From positions 1-64,000 of the forward strand of contig NZ_MDET01000018.1 of the NCBI RefSeq assembly GCF_002075885.1: a stretch of 64,000 nt of DNA, in the 5' to 3' direction. The DNA is from Manganibacter manganicus. GTDB lineage: Bacteria > Pseudomonadota > Alphaproteobacteria > Rhizobiales > Rhizobiaceae. Positions 1 through 6,490 of this stretch are shown here, one piece after another. The position numbers and the translations under genes are program-made. The notes beneath the pieces are model-generated. The model did no database searches and was not told where the DNA came from. It saw only the letters and a list, made by a program, of their open reading frames with translations. How positions within the stretch are numbered: position 1 is the first letter of the stretch; each line of letters begins with the position of its first letter.

Positions 1-17
1 TGGCCTGCTGCCGGTTT
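1..17 (+). repeat. left terminal inverted repeat of the IS
   Basis: TGGCCTGCTGCCGGTTT is the exact inverse of positions 1223-1239. This end lies beyond the orfB stop, so it is the transposase-distal end. It starts at base 1, and the true repeat may begin one or more bases earlier. Confidence 0.85.
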
Positions 18-30
18 TTCGGACACCAGG

Positions 31-891
31 TTAAGCTAACATAGCTTGCTCCTCGAACTCGACGGGGCTGAGATAGCCCAGTGTCGAGTGCCGTCGCCGA
101 GGGTTGTAGAAGCGTTCGATGTAATCGAACACATCCGCCCTGGCGTCGTCCCTCCTCCTGTAGACCTTGCGGGCCGTCCGCTCTGTCTTGAGCGACGAGA
201 AGAAGCTCTCCATCGCAGCATTGTCCCAGACGTTGCCCGACCGGCTCATCGAACAGGTGATGCCGTGGTCAGCCATCAGGCGCTGGAACTGCTCACTGGT
301 GTATTGCGATCCCTGGTCCGAATGATGAAGCAGGCTATCGGGTTTTCCTCTGCGCCAGATCGCCATGATGAGGGCGTCGGTGACGAGTTGGGCCGTCATC
401 TCCGCCTTCATCGCCCAGCCGACGACGCGCCGGGAGAACAGGTCGACGACGGCGGCAACGTAGAGCCAACCTTCGGCGGTCCAGATGTAGGTGAAGTCGG
501 CGATCCACTTCTGGTTCGGAGCCGATGCCTCGAAGGCGCGGTCGAGGAGGTTGTCCGAGACGGCGGTCCGCTCGCCGGCGTCCTTCGGCAGCCCACGGCG
601 GCGCGGCCGGGCACGCAACCCGTTCTCCCGCATGAGCCTCTCGACGCGATGCAGGCCGCAGGACAGACCCTCGGCCAGGACGTCATGCCAGACACGACGG
701 GCGCCATAGGTGCGGTCACTGCTCTTGAAGCTGCGGTCGATCCGGGAGACGAGTATCTCGTCGTGCCGCGAGCGGACGCTGGGGCTACGGTTGAGCCAGG
801 CATGGAAGCCTGAGCGGGATACATCCAGTGCACTGCACAGCCATGCCACCGGCCAGATGCCCCGGTGCCTCGCGATGAAAGCGAACCTCAT
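31..891 (-). CDS. IS3-family transposase OrfB (DDE integrase domain)
   Basis: This is the catalytic half of the transposase, expressed mainly as an OrfAB fusion by -1 frameshifting. The sequence shows an HTH_21-like N-terminal segment and an rve integrase core. The DDE residues sit in WIADFTYIW, HHSDQGSQY and NAAMESFFSSLKTE. The C-terminus has the family RRRHSTLGYLSP motif. The ATG at 891 (MRFAFIARHRG) is the start for free OrfB. The frame stays open upstream to 1056 because it overlaps orfA, as expected if ribosomes enter by frameshift. About 286 residues for free OrfB is normal for the family. No internal stop is present. Confidence 0.92.
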   Translation of the reverse strand: MRFAFIARHRGIWPVAWLCSALDVSRSGFHAWLNRSPSVRSRHDEILVSRIDRSFKSSDRTYGARRVWHDVLAEGLSCGLHRVERLMRENGLRARPRRRGLPKDAGERTAVSDNLLDRAFEASAPNQKWIADFTYIWTAEGWLYVAAVVDLFSRRVVGWAMKAEMTAQLVTDALIMAIWRRGKPDSLLHHSDQGSQYTSEQFQRLMADHGITCSMSRSGNVWDNAAMESFFSSLKTERTARKVYRRRDDARADVFDYIERFYNPRRRHSTLGYLSPVEFEEQAMLA

Positions 892-1178
892 ATCGCTTCC
901 CTCGCGAAGTAGGCTGCGGCCTTTTTTAGGATGTCGCGCTCCGCCTTCAGTTTGGCGACTTCCTTGCGCAGCCGGTCGATCTCGAGCTGCTCCGGCTTCA
1001 TCTGGCCATGACCGGGAAAGGCATGCTGCGGATCGGCAGCAAGATCCCTGATCCATTTGCGCAGCACGTTCTCATGGAGATCCAGATCACGGGCGGCCTG
1101 CGCAACCGCAACGCCCCGATCCTTCACCAGTCTCACTGCCTCAAGCTTGAACTCGCGGCTGAACTTCCTTCTCTGCAT
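888..1178 (-). CDS. IS3-family transposase OrfA (helix-turn-helix)
   Basis: This 96-residue protein carries the DNA-binding half of the transposase. Its N-terminus RRKFSREFKLEAVRLV and the helix-turn-helix around VAVAQAARDLDLHENVLRKW match the HTH_Tnp_1 family. A leucine-rich coiled coil follows (EIDRLRKEVAKLKAERDIL), used for multimerisation. It ends at 888, just past the orfB ATG at 891, and contains the slippery A6G heptamer near its 3' end. It is complete. Confidence 0.92.
   Translation of the reverse strand: MQRRKFSREFKLEAVRLVKDRGVAVAQAARDLDLHENVLRKWIRDLAADPQHAFPGHGQMKPEQLEIDRLRKEVAKLKAERDILKKAAAYFAREAI
921..927 (-). other. programmed -1 frameshift site A AAA AAG (OrfA to OrfAB)
   Basis: On the minus strand the heptamer AAAAAAG is in the phase A_AAA_AAG relative to orfA (Lys-Lys of ILKKAAAYF). 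A -1 slip enters the orfB frame, which is open from 1056. This is the canonical IS3-family arrangement. Heptamer and phase are read directly; efficiency is unknown. Confidence 0.8.
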
Positions 1179-1222
1179 TCCCTCTCTCCAGTTCCGTTAA
1201 ACACCTTATCTCGGTGTCCACG

Positions 1223-1239
1223 AAACCGGCAGCAGGCCA
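1223..1239 (-). repeat. right terminal inverted repeat of the IS
   Basis: This is the exact inverse of positions 1-17 and lies upstream of orfA. Bases 1240 onward are flanking DNA. Confidence 0.85.
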
Positions 1240-1340
1240 TAGATTACGTACTGTTTCACGGCCCAAGGCCCCCTGTTGAACGCTTCAAGGGGGGTCTAGC
1301 GGCCTATTTATCTAATGTCAACGTAGGTTGTGATTGTTAA

Positions 1341-1370
1341 ATACCGGGCGTAGGGAGTGCCACCCGGTAT
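1341..1370. repeat. perfect 8-bp inverted repeat (hairpin) upstream of the TIR gene
   Basis: ATACCGGG, 14 nt, then CCCGGTAT. There is no T-run after the stem, so it is more likely an operator or structural site than a terminator. The same half-site (CCGGTAT/ATACCGG) recurs at 2692-2698 and 2719-2725 on the other side of the TIR gene. Confidence 0.5.
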
Positions 1371-1401
1371 CGATCTGATGGGAAGGCCATCTGTTGCGTT
1401 T

Positions 1402-1430
1402 GGGAAGGGCTGGGGACTGGGGCGAGGGGG
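1402..1430 (+). other. G-quadruplex-type motif
   Basis: G-runs at 1402-1404, 1407-1409, 1412-1415, 1419-1422 and 1426-1430 are separated by 2-3 nt loops. This fits the canonical G3+N1-7 pattern with a spare run. It lies 134 nt before the TIR start on the coding strand. Folding in vivo is inferred only from the pattern. Confidence 0.5.
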
Positions 1431-1563
1431 TAAGTCCGCCCGCTGTCACGTATATACTGAGTGTCGAGTGAGCCACCCCTTTGCGGCGATCCGGGATTGA
1501 AATTCGATATGCGAGATTGAAGTATGGCGACTCAGATTGGGTCTTGGGTGTAGGGGATTTCAT

Positions 1564-2439
1564 ATGGTGAAGAAGGCAACAGGGTTCGTTGGGCCACATC
1601 CAGCGTCGCTCACGGTGCAGGAGATGCAACAAGCAATCCCTCGGCTCCGAAAAAGGGTCCAAGAGGTAGAGGCCTTTGAGCCGGATACCGTTCCGGCAGA
1701 CGATCCCACATCTGCCGTGCGGTCACTCAGGGCGTCAATCGATGAGGCGTTAATTCGGACTTTCGGCAACGACACAGTAGAATACCGCAGGTATCACCGC
1801 GCCTCGGCCTTCGATTGGCCTATCAATATGTATAAGTCAACATCTTTAGGCGAGATAAGAATTAGTCTTGCCAAACGAAAGCAAGAGTCACTTGATTTAT
1901 TAGCGCAAGCAATATCAGTACTTGAGGAACGCATTGAGGAGGCGGGGGCTGCCGTAGTGGTCTCGGCACCATCTAGCCGCAACTTGCCGAGCTTAGACAT
2001 AAGGCGGGTGTTTGTTGTTCATGGTCATGATTCTGGGCCTAGAGAGGCAGTTGCCCGTCATCTTGAACGTATGGGATTTGAGCCGGTAATCCTGCATGAG
2101 CAAGCGAACCTTGGCAAAACGGTCATCGAGAAGTTTGAAACTTATGCTGACGTGGGCTTTGCGGTCATCGTGCTCACGCCGGATGACGTTGGAGGAGCGA
2201 AAGATGAAGGTCAGAAGCTACGGGCACGTCAGAATGTCATACTTGAACTAGGCTACTTCATCGGTCGCCTCGGTCGCGAACGGGTATGTGCGCTCAAGGT
2301 CGGGGACCTAGAACTACCTTCCGATATTCTGGGCATAGTGTGGACTGAGCTAGACCCCGCAGGCGCATGGAAGGTAGCTTTGGCGAAAGAACTTGTAGCC
2401 GTTGGCTATGATGTTGATTGGAACAAGGTGATGACATAA
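1564..2439 (+). CDS. TIR-like nucleotide-binding protein (CAP12/Pycsar-type TIR effector family), orphan
   Basis: The protein has 291 residues. The C-terminal half matches the TIR-like family found as effectors in CBASS and Pycsar anti-phage systems: VFVVHGHD at about 149-156, FAVIVLTPDD, then RQNVILELGYFIGRLGR with the probable catalytic glutamate at about 228. Such TIR domains cleave NAD when activated. The N-terminal ~145 residues are helical, with IRTFGNDTVEYRRY and a coiled coil around 110-130, probably a sensing or oligomerising part. I chose ATG 1564 because GGGG lies 8 nt upstream; a TTG at 1537 would add nine residues. No cyclase gene is adjacent, so the activating signal is unknown. 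Base composition is less GC-rich than the chromosomal backbone, suggesting transfer. NADase and defence roles are family inference. Confidence 0.8.
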   Translation: MVKKATGFVGPHPASLTVQEMQQAIPRLRKRVQEVEAFEPDTVPADDPTSAVRSLRASIDEALIRTFGNDTVEYRRYHRASAFDWPINMYKSTSLGEIRISLAKRKQESLDLLAQAISVLEERIEEAGAAVVVSAPSSRNLPSLDIRRVFVVHGHDSGPREAVARHLERMGFEPVILHEQANLGKTVIEKFETYADVGFAVIVLTPDDVGGAKDEGQKLRARQNVILELGYFIGRLGRERVCALKVGDLELPSDILGIVWTELDPAGAWKVALAKELVAVGYDVDWNKVMT

Positions 2440-2890
2440 CTCTCCCTCCGATACCTTATGGACTCCCCCACGCTCCTCCCTGATACTCATTCATAAGACC
2501 CTCTCCCTCACCGGGTGGTAGCTGGAGGGTGAAGGCATGGAGGTGGACATGGCGGGTAACATGGGGATGGGGGGATGCTGGAAGAGATACCGCACGGATG
2601 GGATACCTTGCGGGGAGACCTCTTGGGACTTGAAAGATGGTGCTGGGAGTAACCGAGAGGAGAAGAGGGCTATCTCCATCCTTCTACCCCTATACCGGAA
2701 GGATAGTCAAAGAGTATCCCGGTATGGTGTTGGTCACATTGAGCATTATACCTCGGTTTCCTGCCTTCATCATGCCACGGCCTCCTGTCCATCCATCCGG
2801 TATTAGGCCGACGATGGGAGGGGAGAGGCCATATGCTGAGAGTAACCTTCCCGGCTGCTAACTTAAAGCCTATACAGGGAGGGGCTACTA
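2440..2890. other. noncoding, pentamer-rich spacer between convergent TIR gene and polymerase-like operon
   Basis: About 450 nt without a convincing gene; the short frames here lack family features. The pentamer ATACC or its complement GGTAT occurs at 2451, 2587, 2603, 2692, 2721, 2748 and 2799. Two copies form an inverted repeat, ATACCGG (2692-2698) and CCGGTAT (2719-2725). The + strand is also G-rich around 2526-2580. Both flanking genes end here, so this is not simply a promoter region. It could be an origin, a recombination site or an unrecognised RNA. Confidence 0.5.
2692..2725. repeat. inverted repeat ATACCGG / CCGGTAT
   Basis: ATACCGG at 2692-2698 and CCGGTAT at 2719-2725, with a 20-nt spacer. 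The half-sites are identical to those of the hairpin at 1341-1370, so the two sites bracket the TIR gene. Confidence 0.45.
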
Positions 2891-4219
2891 CTAGTCCATA
2901 GGCGGGGAGTTATCGTTATTTGGTCTCGCAATCCGCTTTTTTGCGATGGGAAGCGCAACGCCGATAACGCTGATGGAAGCTCGCGCCATGGCCCGCTGTG
3001 CCGCTTCTTCACTTGATGCCGGAACCATCAGGCCATCGTGCATGGGAAGCGCCGGAATGCCCTGTGCGAAAAGCTGCCCCAGTGCCGCCAGCAAGATTTC
3101 GCTTTCGGTTTTCATCAGCCGTAGGCCCAGCCCCTTGCCGAATAGATTGGCGATGCCGGGATGTCTCTCCTCCAGGGCGGCGCTGAGGCGCTTGGCAGAC
3201 CACGCATTTCCTACAAGTTCCCTGATGCCTTTGGGGAGTCTGCACATAGGCCCTGAGCGGCAAAGCAAGGCTGAGATGCCCAATTTAGCGGCGGCGCGGG
3301 GAAGGCCTTCTATGCCCTCGTATGGGTCGCTATTCGGCAGTGCAAGGCCCGCTTCCCGGTAGGCAAGTTGGACAAACATGCCGGTAAAATCGAGGTCCGT
3401 CACGGGTTCGCCATTGACGCTGAGAAGGTGGCGCTCGGTCTTCTCCATCGACATCCAGAAGCCGCCGTATAGCCGCCCGTGCTGATCGAACGTATGCGGT
3501 TCGTCGGGGTTATCGATCTGGAAGCGCCGCGTAAGGAATGGCGGCGCGGGGGTCGGCACGGTGCCTAGCTTTATGTCCGCGCCACCAAGCATGGTGTTAA
3601 CGATTGCCATTTCGGCCTGCATGGTTTCGGTCTCAGCGGTGTCCTCGTAGTCGATGAGGACTTTGGGACGGTCTCTGCCGGTGCTGGCTTTCAGGATAAT
3701 CGTTTCTGCCCCCTCGGCGCGGCCAAACCAGATTTCCATGTCGGAGACCAGATGGCAAAAATGCAGCGTCGGCTCAATGGTCGTTCGTGCCTGTCGCCGC
3801 GCTCCCTTGTGGCGAATAAGGTATCTGGCCGCCTCCATCTCCCTGACCATCTGCATGAATACCTCGCGGGAGACCCCTATGCGATCATAACGGGTGCGCT
3901 TGGTGTTTTCGGCGCTGATGGCGAGGCGGGTTCCTTCTGGGTAATGGCGGGCGATTAGGGCGAGACTGGCAACGACGTTCATCACGATGTCCCGGCGTCG
4001 TTCCTTCGCGTTGGACCTCTGGCGGCTGGTCTTGGGGCGGATGGTTTCAAGGTTCTTGAGGATGGACATGGCGAGGGACATGAGGTCGGCACTGGCAGGA
4101 ATTAGCCAAGGGTCGTGGTGAATGTCGCGGCTGGGAGTGGAGGCGTCCTCATGGGCTTCCATTTGGCGGGCCTCTCTATCCCCTACGCTTCCACTGGATG
4201 TCTCGATGGATTGCCTCAA
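2891..4219 (-). CDS. DNA polymerase A-like palm-domain protein of a mobile element
   Basis: The protein has 442 residues. Residues ~105-145 look like a winged helix (YDRIGVSREVFMQMVREME). The C-terminal half resembles a minimal family-A polymerase palm: VTDLDFTGMFVQLAY (Asp277, motif A-like), a helix LMKTESEILLAALGQLF, then LPMHDGLMVP (His394-Asp395, motif C-like). GRLYGGFW precedes motif A. I recall similar unannotated proteins from alphaproteobacterial plasmids and integrated elements. No exonuclease domain or full fingers are visible, so primase, terminal-transferase-like or replication-initiator roles are all possible. The start is TTG at 4219: AAGGAGG lies about 7 nt upstream, and the TTG overlaps the TGA of the preceding gene. 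It is the last gene of a three-gene operon. Function is inferred; motif residues are seen. Confidence 0.65.
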   Translation of the reverse strand: MRQSIETSSGSVGDREARQMEAHEDASTPSRDIHHDPWLIPASADLMSLAMSILKNLETIRPKTSRQRSNAKERRRDIVMNVVASLALIARHYPEGTRLAISAENTKRTRYDRIGVSREVFMQMVREMEAARYLIRHKGARRQARTTIEPTLHFCHLVSDMEIWFGRAEGAETIILKASTGRDRPKVLIDYEDTAETETMQAEMAIVNTMLGGADIKLGTVPTPAPPFLTRRFQIDNPDEPHTFDQHGRLYGGFWMSMEKTERHLLSVNGEPVTDLDFTGMFVQLAYREAGLALPNSDPYEGIEGLPRAAAKLGISALLCRSGPMCRLPKGIRELVGNAWSAKRLSAALEERHPGIANLFGKGLGLRLMKTESEILLAALGQLFAQGIPALPMHDGLMVPASSEEAAQRAMARASISVIGVALPIAKKRIARPNNDNSPPMD

Positions 4220-4929
4220 TGGCTCCTCCTTGTTCCTGCTAGTGCCCTGACCTCCTCGACGGCTTCACTGTCGGCGGCATCGCGGGCTCTCTCCTCGATC
4301 ATGGCCCCCAAGAGTCGCATGTAGAGTCCTGCCCCTCTGGGTGAACGGTATGCGTACTTCTTGACCATGCAGGGGTATTGCGTACCGCTGACCCCGCGAA
4401 GACCTTTTGCCTGCTTTGCTATCTGGACGTGCAGCCAGTCTGGATAGCCCCATGGCCCTAGCTCCGCGTGTGCGGCCTTGATGGTGAGGACGATTTCCAG
4501 AAGTTTCTCCCCGGTCTTTCCTGCCTCATGGAGCCTTGCGAGAATGTTTCGCGCCTTGTCCTTCGGTAGCATTGAACGCTGATGATAGAAGTCCTTGGAA
4601 CGCCCTTGTACGGCCATGAGGGAATCAAGCTGTGCGATGGCTGACCGCACGTAGAAATCCTCTTGATGGAGCCTCAGCCACGCCTTTGCTGCCTGCCGGT
4701 ATGGTTTCAGTTCCCAAGCCCGGTAACTGCTTCTGGTAGGATGGCCGTGGCGGCGGATACGCTCGATATGCTGGGCGCAATAGACCTCCGAGAAGCCCTT
4801 TCCCTTGGATCGCTGTGTGAGACTGGCACATCCAAACGCCGCGCACCTTTCGGCTATCTCTGGAGGAGGCAGCTTGGCGCGGCGCTTAACGTCTCTGGCG
4901 GCGGTGATACGGCGGTTACGGGAGGTCAT
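4216..4929 (-). CDS. hypothetical protein with N-terminal zinc-finger-like motif
   Basis: A 237-residue basic protein. Residues 29-54 carry C-x4-C-x16-C-x2-H (Cys29, Cys34, Cys51, His54) followed by RIRRHGHPTR. The same pattern is found as a small zinc knuckle at the start of many phage HNH-type proteins. The remainder is helical and I do not recognise it. The ATG at 4929 has GAGGAGGG about 5 nt upstream. It overlaps the end of the HNH gene by 14 nt and the start of the palm-domain gene by 4 nt, so the three are almost certainly co-translated. DNA binding is plausible. No HNH catalytic triad is visible, so I do not call it a nuclease. Confidence 0.6.
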   Translation of the reverse strand: MTSRNRRITAARDVKRRAKLPPPEIAERCAAFGCASLTQRSKGKGFSEVYCAQHIERIRRHGHPTRSSYRAWELKPYRQAAKAWLRLHQEDFYVRSAIAQLDSLMAVQGRSKDFYHQRSMLPKDKARNILARLHEAGKTGEKLLEIVLTIKAAHAELGPWGYPDWLHVQIAKQAKGLRGVSGTQYPCMVKKYAYRSPRGAGLYMRLLGAMIEERARDAADSEAVEEVRALAGTRRSH

Positions 4930-5632
4930 TACGGCCCTCCTCCTCGTCGGTCCACCTCTCTATCCTGTCGCCAAACAAAGGCCGCTCACCCTTGGCCGTG
5001 TCTATACCGTGGTTAGGGTGGTAGCCTAATGCAATCTCAGCGGCCTTTCGTGCCCGTATGGCCTCGTCTTCCGTATCGGAGATTCCTAGGTCGCGAGTCC
5101 GTCCATCCTCTCTTATCTGCGCTCTCCACTTGCCTGATTTCTTATCGAAATGGACCCCTGTGACGGTGGAGGTACTGCTCTTTCTCCTCCTCCCAAGGTT
5201 GCGCATATTCTCATCAGGCGTGACCTCTCTGAGGTTTTTCCAGCGGTTGTCGGCGGGCACGTGGTTGATGTGGTCCACTTGATGCAGCGGCCACTGGCCC
5301 GTTTGAATGACCCATGCAAGTACATGCGCAAGGCGGCGGTGCTGCCCGAAGATCGTCACTTGCAAGTAGCCGCTAGAGTTTCGGCTCCCTGCTACGTTTC
5401 CCGCGTTCCGCGTGTTCCATCCTCTCTGTTCACCATCGGTCTTAAAGTGGCGTCGGTCTCTCTCTCGCCATGTCAGTGTCCCAGTGTCGGGATCATAGGC
5501 GAGGAGTTCGTGAATAGTCTCTGCTGTAAGTCTGCCGTCTGATATCCCTGTGTCCAGTGAGGCAAGTGCATTTTGGGGGGCGTCTTCATCAAGGAGTCCT
5601 GATGGTAGTCCAAGTGTATTCGCACTGTTCAC
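4916..5632 (-). CDS. HNH endonuclease with C-terminal AP2 DNA-binding domain
   Basis: The protein has 238 residues. Residues ~37-60 read LLAYDPDTGTLTWRER, the usual opening of phage HNH_3 nucleases. The nuclease core follows: RLAHVLAW (His103), QVDHINHVPADNRWKNLREV (Asp120, His121, Asn129, Asn133). Residues ~152-200 form an AP2 domain (TVTGVHFDKKSGKWRAQI). This layout is typical of free-standing homing endonucleases and phage HNH proteins that nick or cut DNA. The start is GTG at 5632 with AGGAG about 11 nt upstream. It is the first gene of the operon whose last gene is the palm-domain protein. It could drive mobility of the element or be a selfish hitchhiker. Confidence 0.82.
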   Translation of the reverse strand: MNSANTLGLPSGLLDEDAPQNALASLDTGISDGRLTAETIHELLAYDPDTGTLTWRERDRRHFKTDGEQRGWNTRNAGNVAGSRNSSGYLQVTIFGQHRRLAHVLAWVIQTGQWPLHQVDHINHVPADNRWKNLREVTPDENMRNLGRRRKSSTSTVTGVHFDKKSGKWRAQIREDGRTRDLGISDTEDEAIRARKAAEIALGYHPNHGIDTAKGERPLFGDRIERWTDEEEGRNDLP

Positions 5633-6030
5633 GTGCTGGTATCTCCTAACGGTATGGGTTTCGCGCTAACTGGCGCTCATCAGTAGGGAGTGACCTCTCG
5701 GTGATCCCTAGACCCCTATTCACGATGTCAACAGAACCCACTCTCCATGGATGATGGTGTCGATACCGTAGAGGGTGATGAGGCCTCCTTAAGTATCCAT
5801 ACCTTTCACCCCCAAGGTCGCCCTTGGTGGATCGTGCTATACCCCACAGTCCCTCCAGAGAATTACCTTACAATGGTTCTTCTAACGGAGTATATATGGT
5901 GTTCGTATGTCTATATTTATTTGGATGATGCTTCAGCGCATATCGATAATTTAGTAAATAGTCAAATAGAAAAGCCTCGACGCCTGAAGCCGAGGCCTCA
6001 ATGATCCGAGATGGATGGAACGGCGGCGTC
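5633..6030. other. noncoding region upstream of the HNH operon
   Basis: Nearly 400 nt with no credible gene. It should contain the promoter of the minus-strand operon. ATACC/GGTAT pentamers recur at about 5635, 5649, 5763, 5804 and 5842. The stretch 5870-5975 is strikingly AT-rich compared with the rest of the window. A minus-strand terminator closes it at 5974-5996. Confidence 0.5.
5963..5996 (-). terminator. rho-independent terminator of the small acidic protein gene
   Basis: Read on the minus strand, GCCTCG (5996-5991), an 11-nt loop, CGAGGC (5979-5974), then TTTTCTATTT. It lies about 35 nt beyond the stop of the 61-aa gene at 6031, which supports that small gene as a real transcription unit. 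Confidence 0.7.
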
Positions 6031-6216
6031 TTACGCGGCCCGTCGATCCTGATGCCATGCGTCAAGCCACGGCGTTAGGTCTTTTCCATCTCGATAGTCT
6101 GACAGGAAGTCGGCCACCTCGAACGGCTCAAGGCGGTCCAGCGCAAAGGTGATGGCCTCGGCGTCAGTGTTCGGGAGGGATGGGGTTTTATCGATGGTCA
6201 TTTGGTCCGTCTCCAT
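6031..6216 (-). CDS. small acidic hypothetical protein
   Basis: A 61-residue protein rich in Asp and Glu with two predicted helices (AEAITFALDRLEPFEVADFL and LTPWLDAWHQDR). I recognise no family. The ATG at 6216 has only a weak AAGG about 12 nt upstream. A clear terminator follows the stop, and the gene lies at the edge of the accessory region. Small acidic proteins in such places can be antitoxins, anti-defence proteins or phage regulators, but nothing here decides between these. Confidence 0.5.
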   Translation of the reverse strand: METDQMTIDKTPSLPNTDAEAITFALDRLEPFEVADFLSDYRDGKDLTPWLDAWHQDRRAA

Positions 6217-6368
6217 AGGGTTAGCCTTGTTGCGATTGCTACAAGGAACAGCTACAAGACGATTTCCAAGAAGCCCGGAAATCCGGGGTTTTCAGGCGAT
6301 GCGGCCAGCTTTCAATCCTCTCTGGCAGCACCATTATTTTCCATGCATGATGCTTGTCTGAACTGCTC

Positions 6369-6397
6369 TTGACAGTGGGCGGAATAGTGAGAAGATA
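6369..6397 (+). promoter_or_regulatory. sigma-70-type promoter candidate for the 65-aa ORF
   Basis: A perfect TTGACA at 6369-6374 and AAGATA at 6392-6397 are separated by 17 nt. They lie about 95 nt upstream of the ATG at 6491. Confidence 0.5.
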
Positions 6398-6461
6398 TCT
6401 TAACTCAGATGTACGTGGGCCCTGCGTGAGCGGGGCAGTTCATCCGGCCTGAGCCTGAACG

Positions 6462-6477
6462 CAAATGACATCATTTG
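6462..6477. promoter_or_regulatory. palindromic operator candidate CAAATGA-CA-TCATTTG
   Basis: A perfect 7+7 inverted repeat lies between the promoter candidate and the GGAGG ribosome-binding site of the 65-aa ORF. CAAATGACA recurs inside the ORF at 6503-6511. Position and symmetry suggest a repressor site. The regulator is unknown. Confidence 0.5.
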
Positions 6478-6490
6478 TGGAGGCTTTGGT

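Larger units (their letters stand above)
1..1239 (-). mobile_element. IS3-family insertion sequence, complete or nearly so
   Basis: Two overlapping transposase frames on the minus strand are bounded by terminal inverted repeats. The left end (1-17) and the reverse complement of the right end (1223-1239) both read TGGCCTGCTGCCGGTTT. A further shared GGACACC lies just inside each end. About 1.24 kb with orfA/orfB and a -1 frameshift site is the standard IS3-family layout. The element starts at the first base of the window, so the left target duplication cannot be seen. All transposase motifs are intact, so it may be active. Confidence 0.9.
1240..1563. other. noncoding gap between the IS and the TIR gene, with hairpin and G-quadruplex motif
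   Basis: I see no credible coding region here. It contains a perfect 8-bp inverted repeat, ATACCGGG (1341-1348) and CCCGGTAT (1363-1370), with a 14-nt loop. It also has five G-runs in 29 nt on the + strand (1402-1430). The promoter of the TIR gene should lie in this gap, but no clear sigma-70 boxes stand out. Confidence 0.6.
6217..6490. other. intergenic region with possible tRNA-end remnant, promoter and palindrome
   Basis: It contains a short palindrome CCCGGA-AA-TCCGGG (6274-6287), a tRNA 3'-end-like stretch (6311-6333), a sigma-70-like promoter (6369-6397) and a perfect palindrome (6462-6477). No gene is seen. It probably marks the junction between accessory DNA and the chromosomal backbone. 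Confidence 0.45.

Noticed and set aside
46..813. Long + strand frame across the IS
   Set aside because: It is the antisense shadow of orfB in GC-rich codon structure, with no family motif.
892..1056. Upstream extension of orfB as an independent start
   Set aside because: It overlaps orfA in another frame and reflects the frameshift overlap; the real entry is the A6G slip or ATG 891.
1240..2440. A complete CBASS operon
   Set aside because: I looked for a CD-NTase or ubiquitin-like accessory gene on both strands and found none inside the window.
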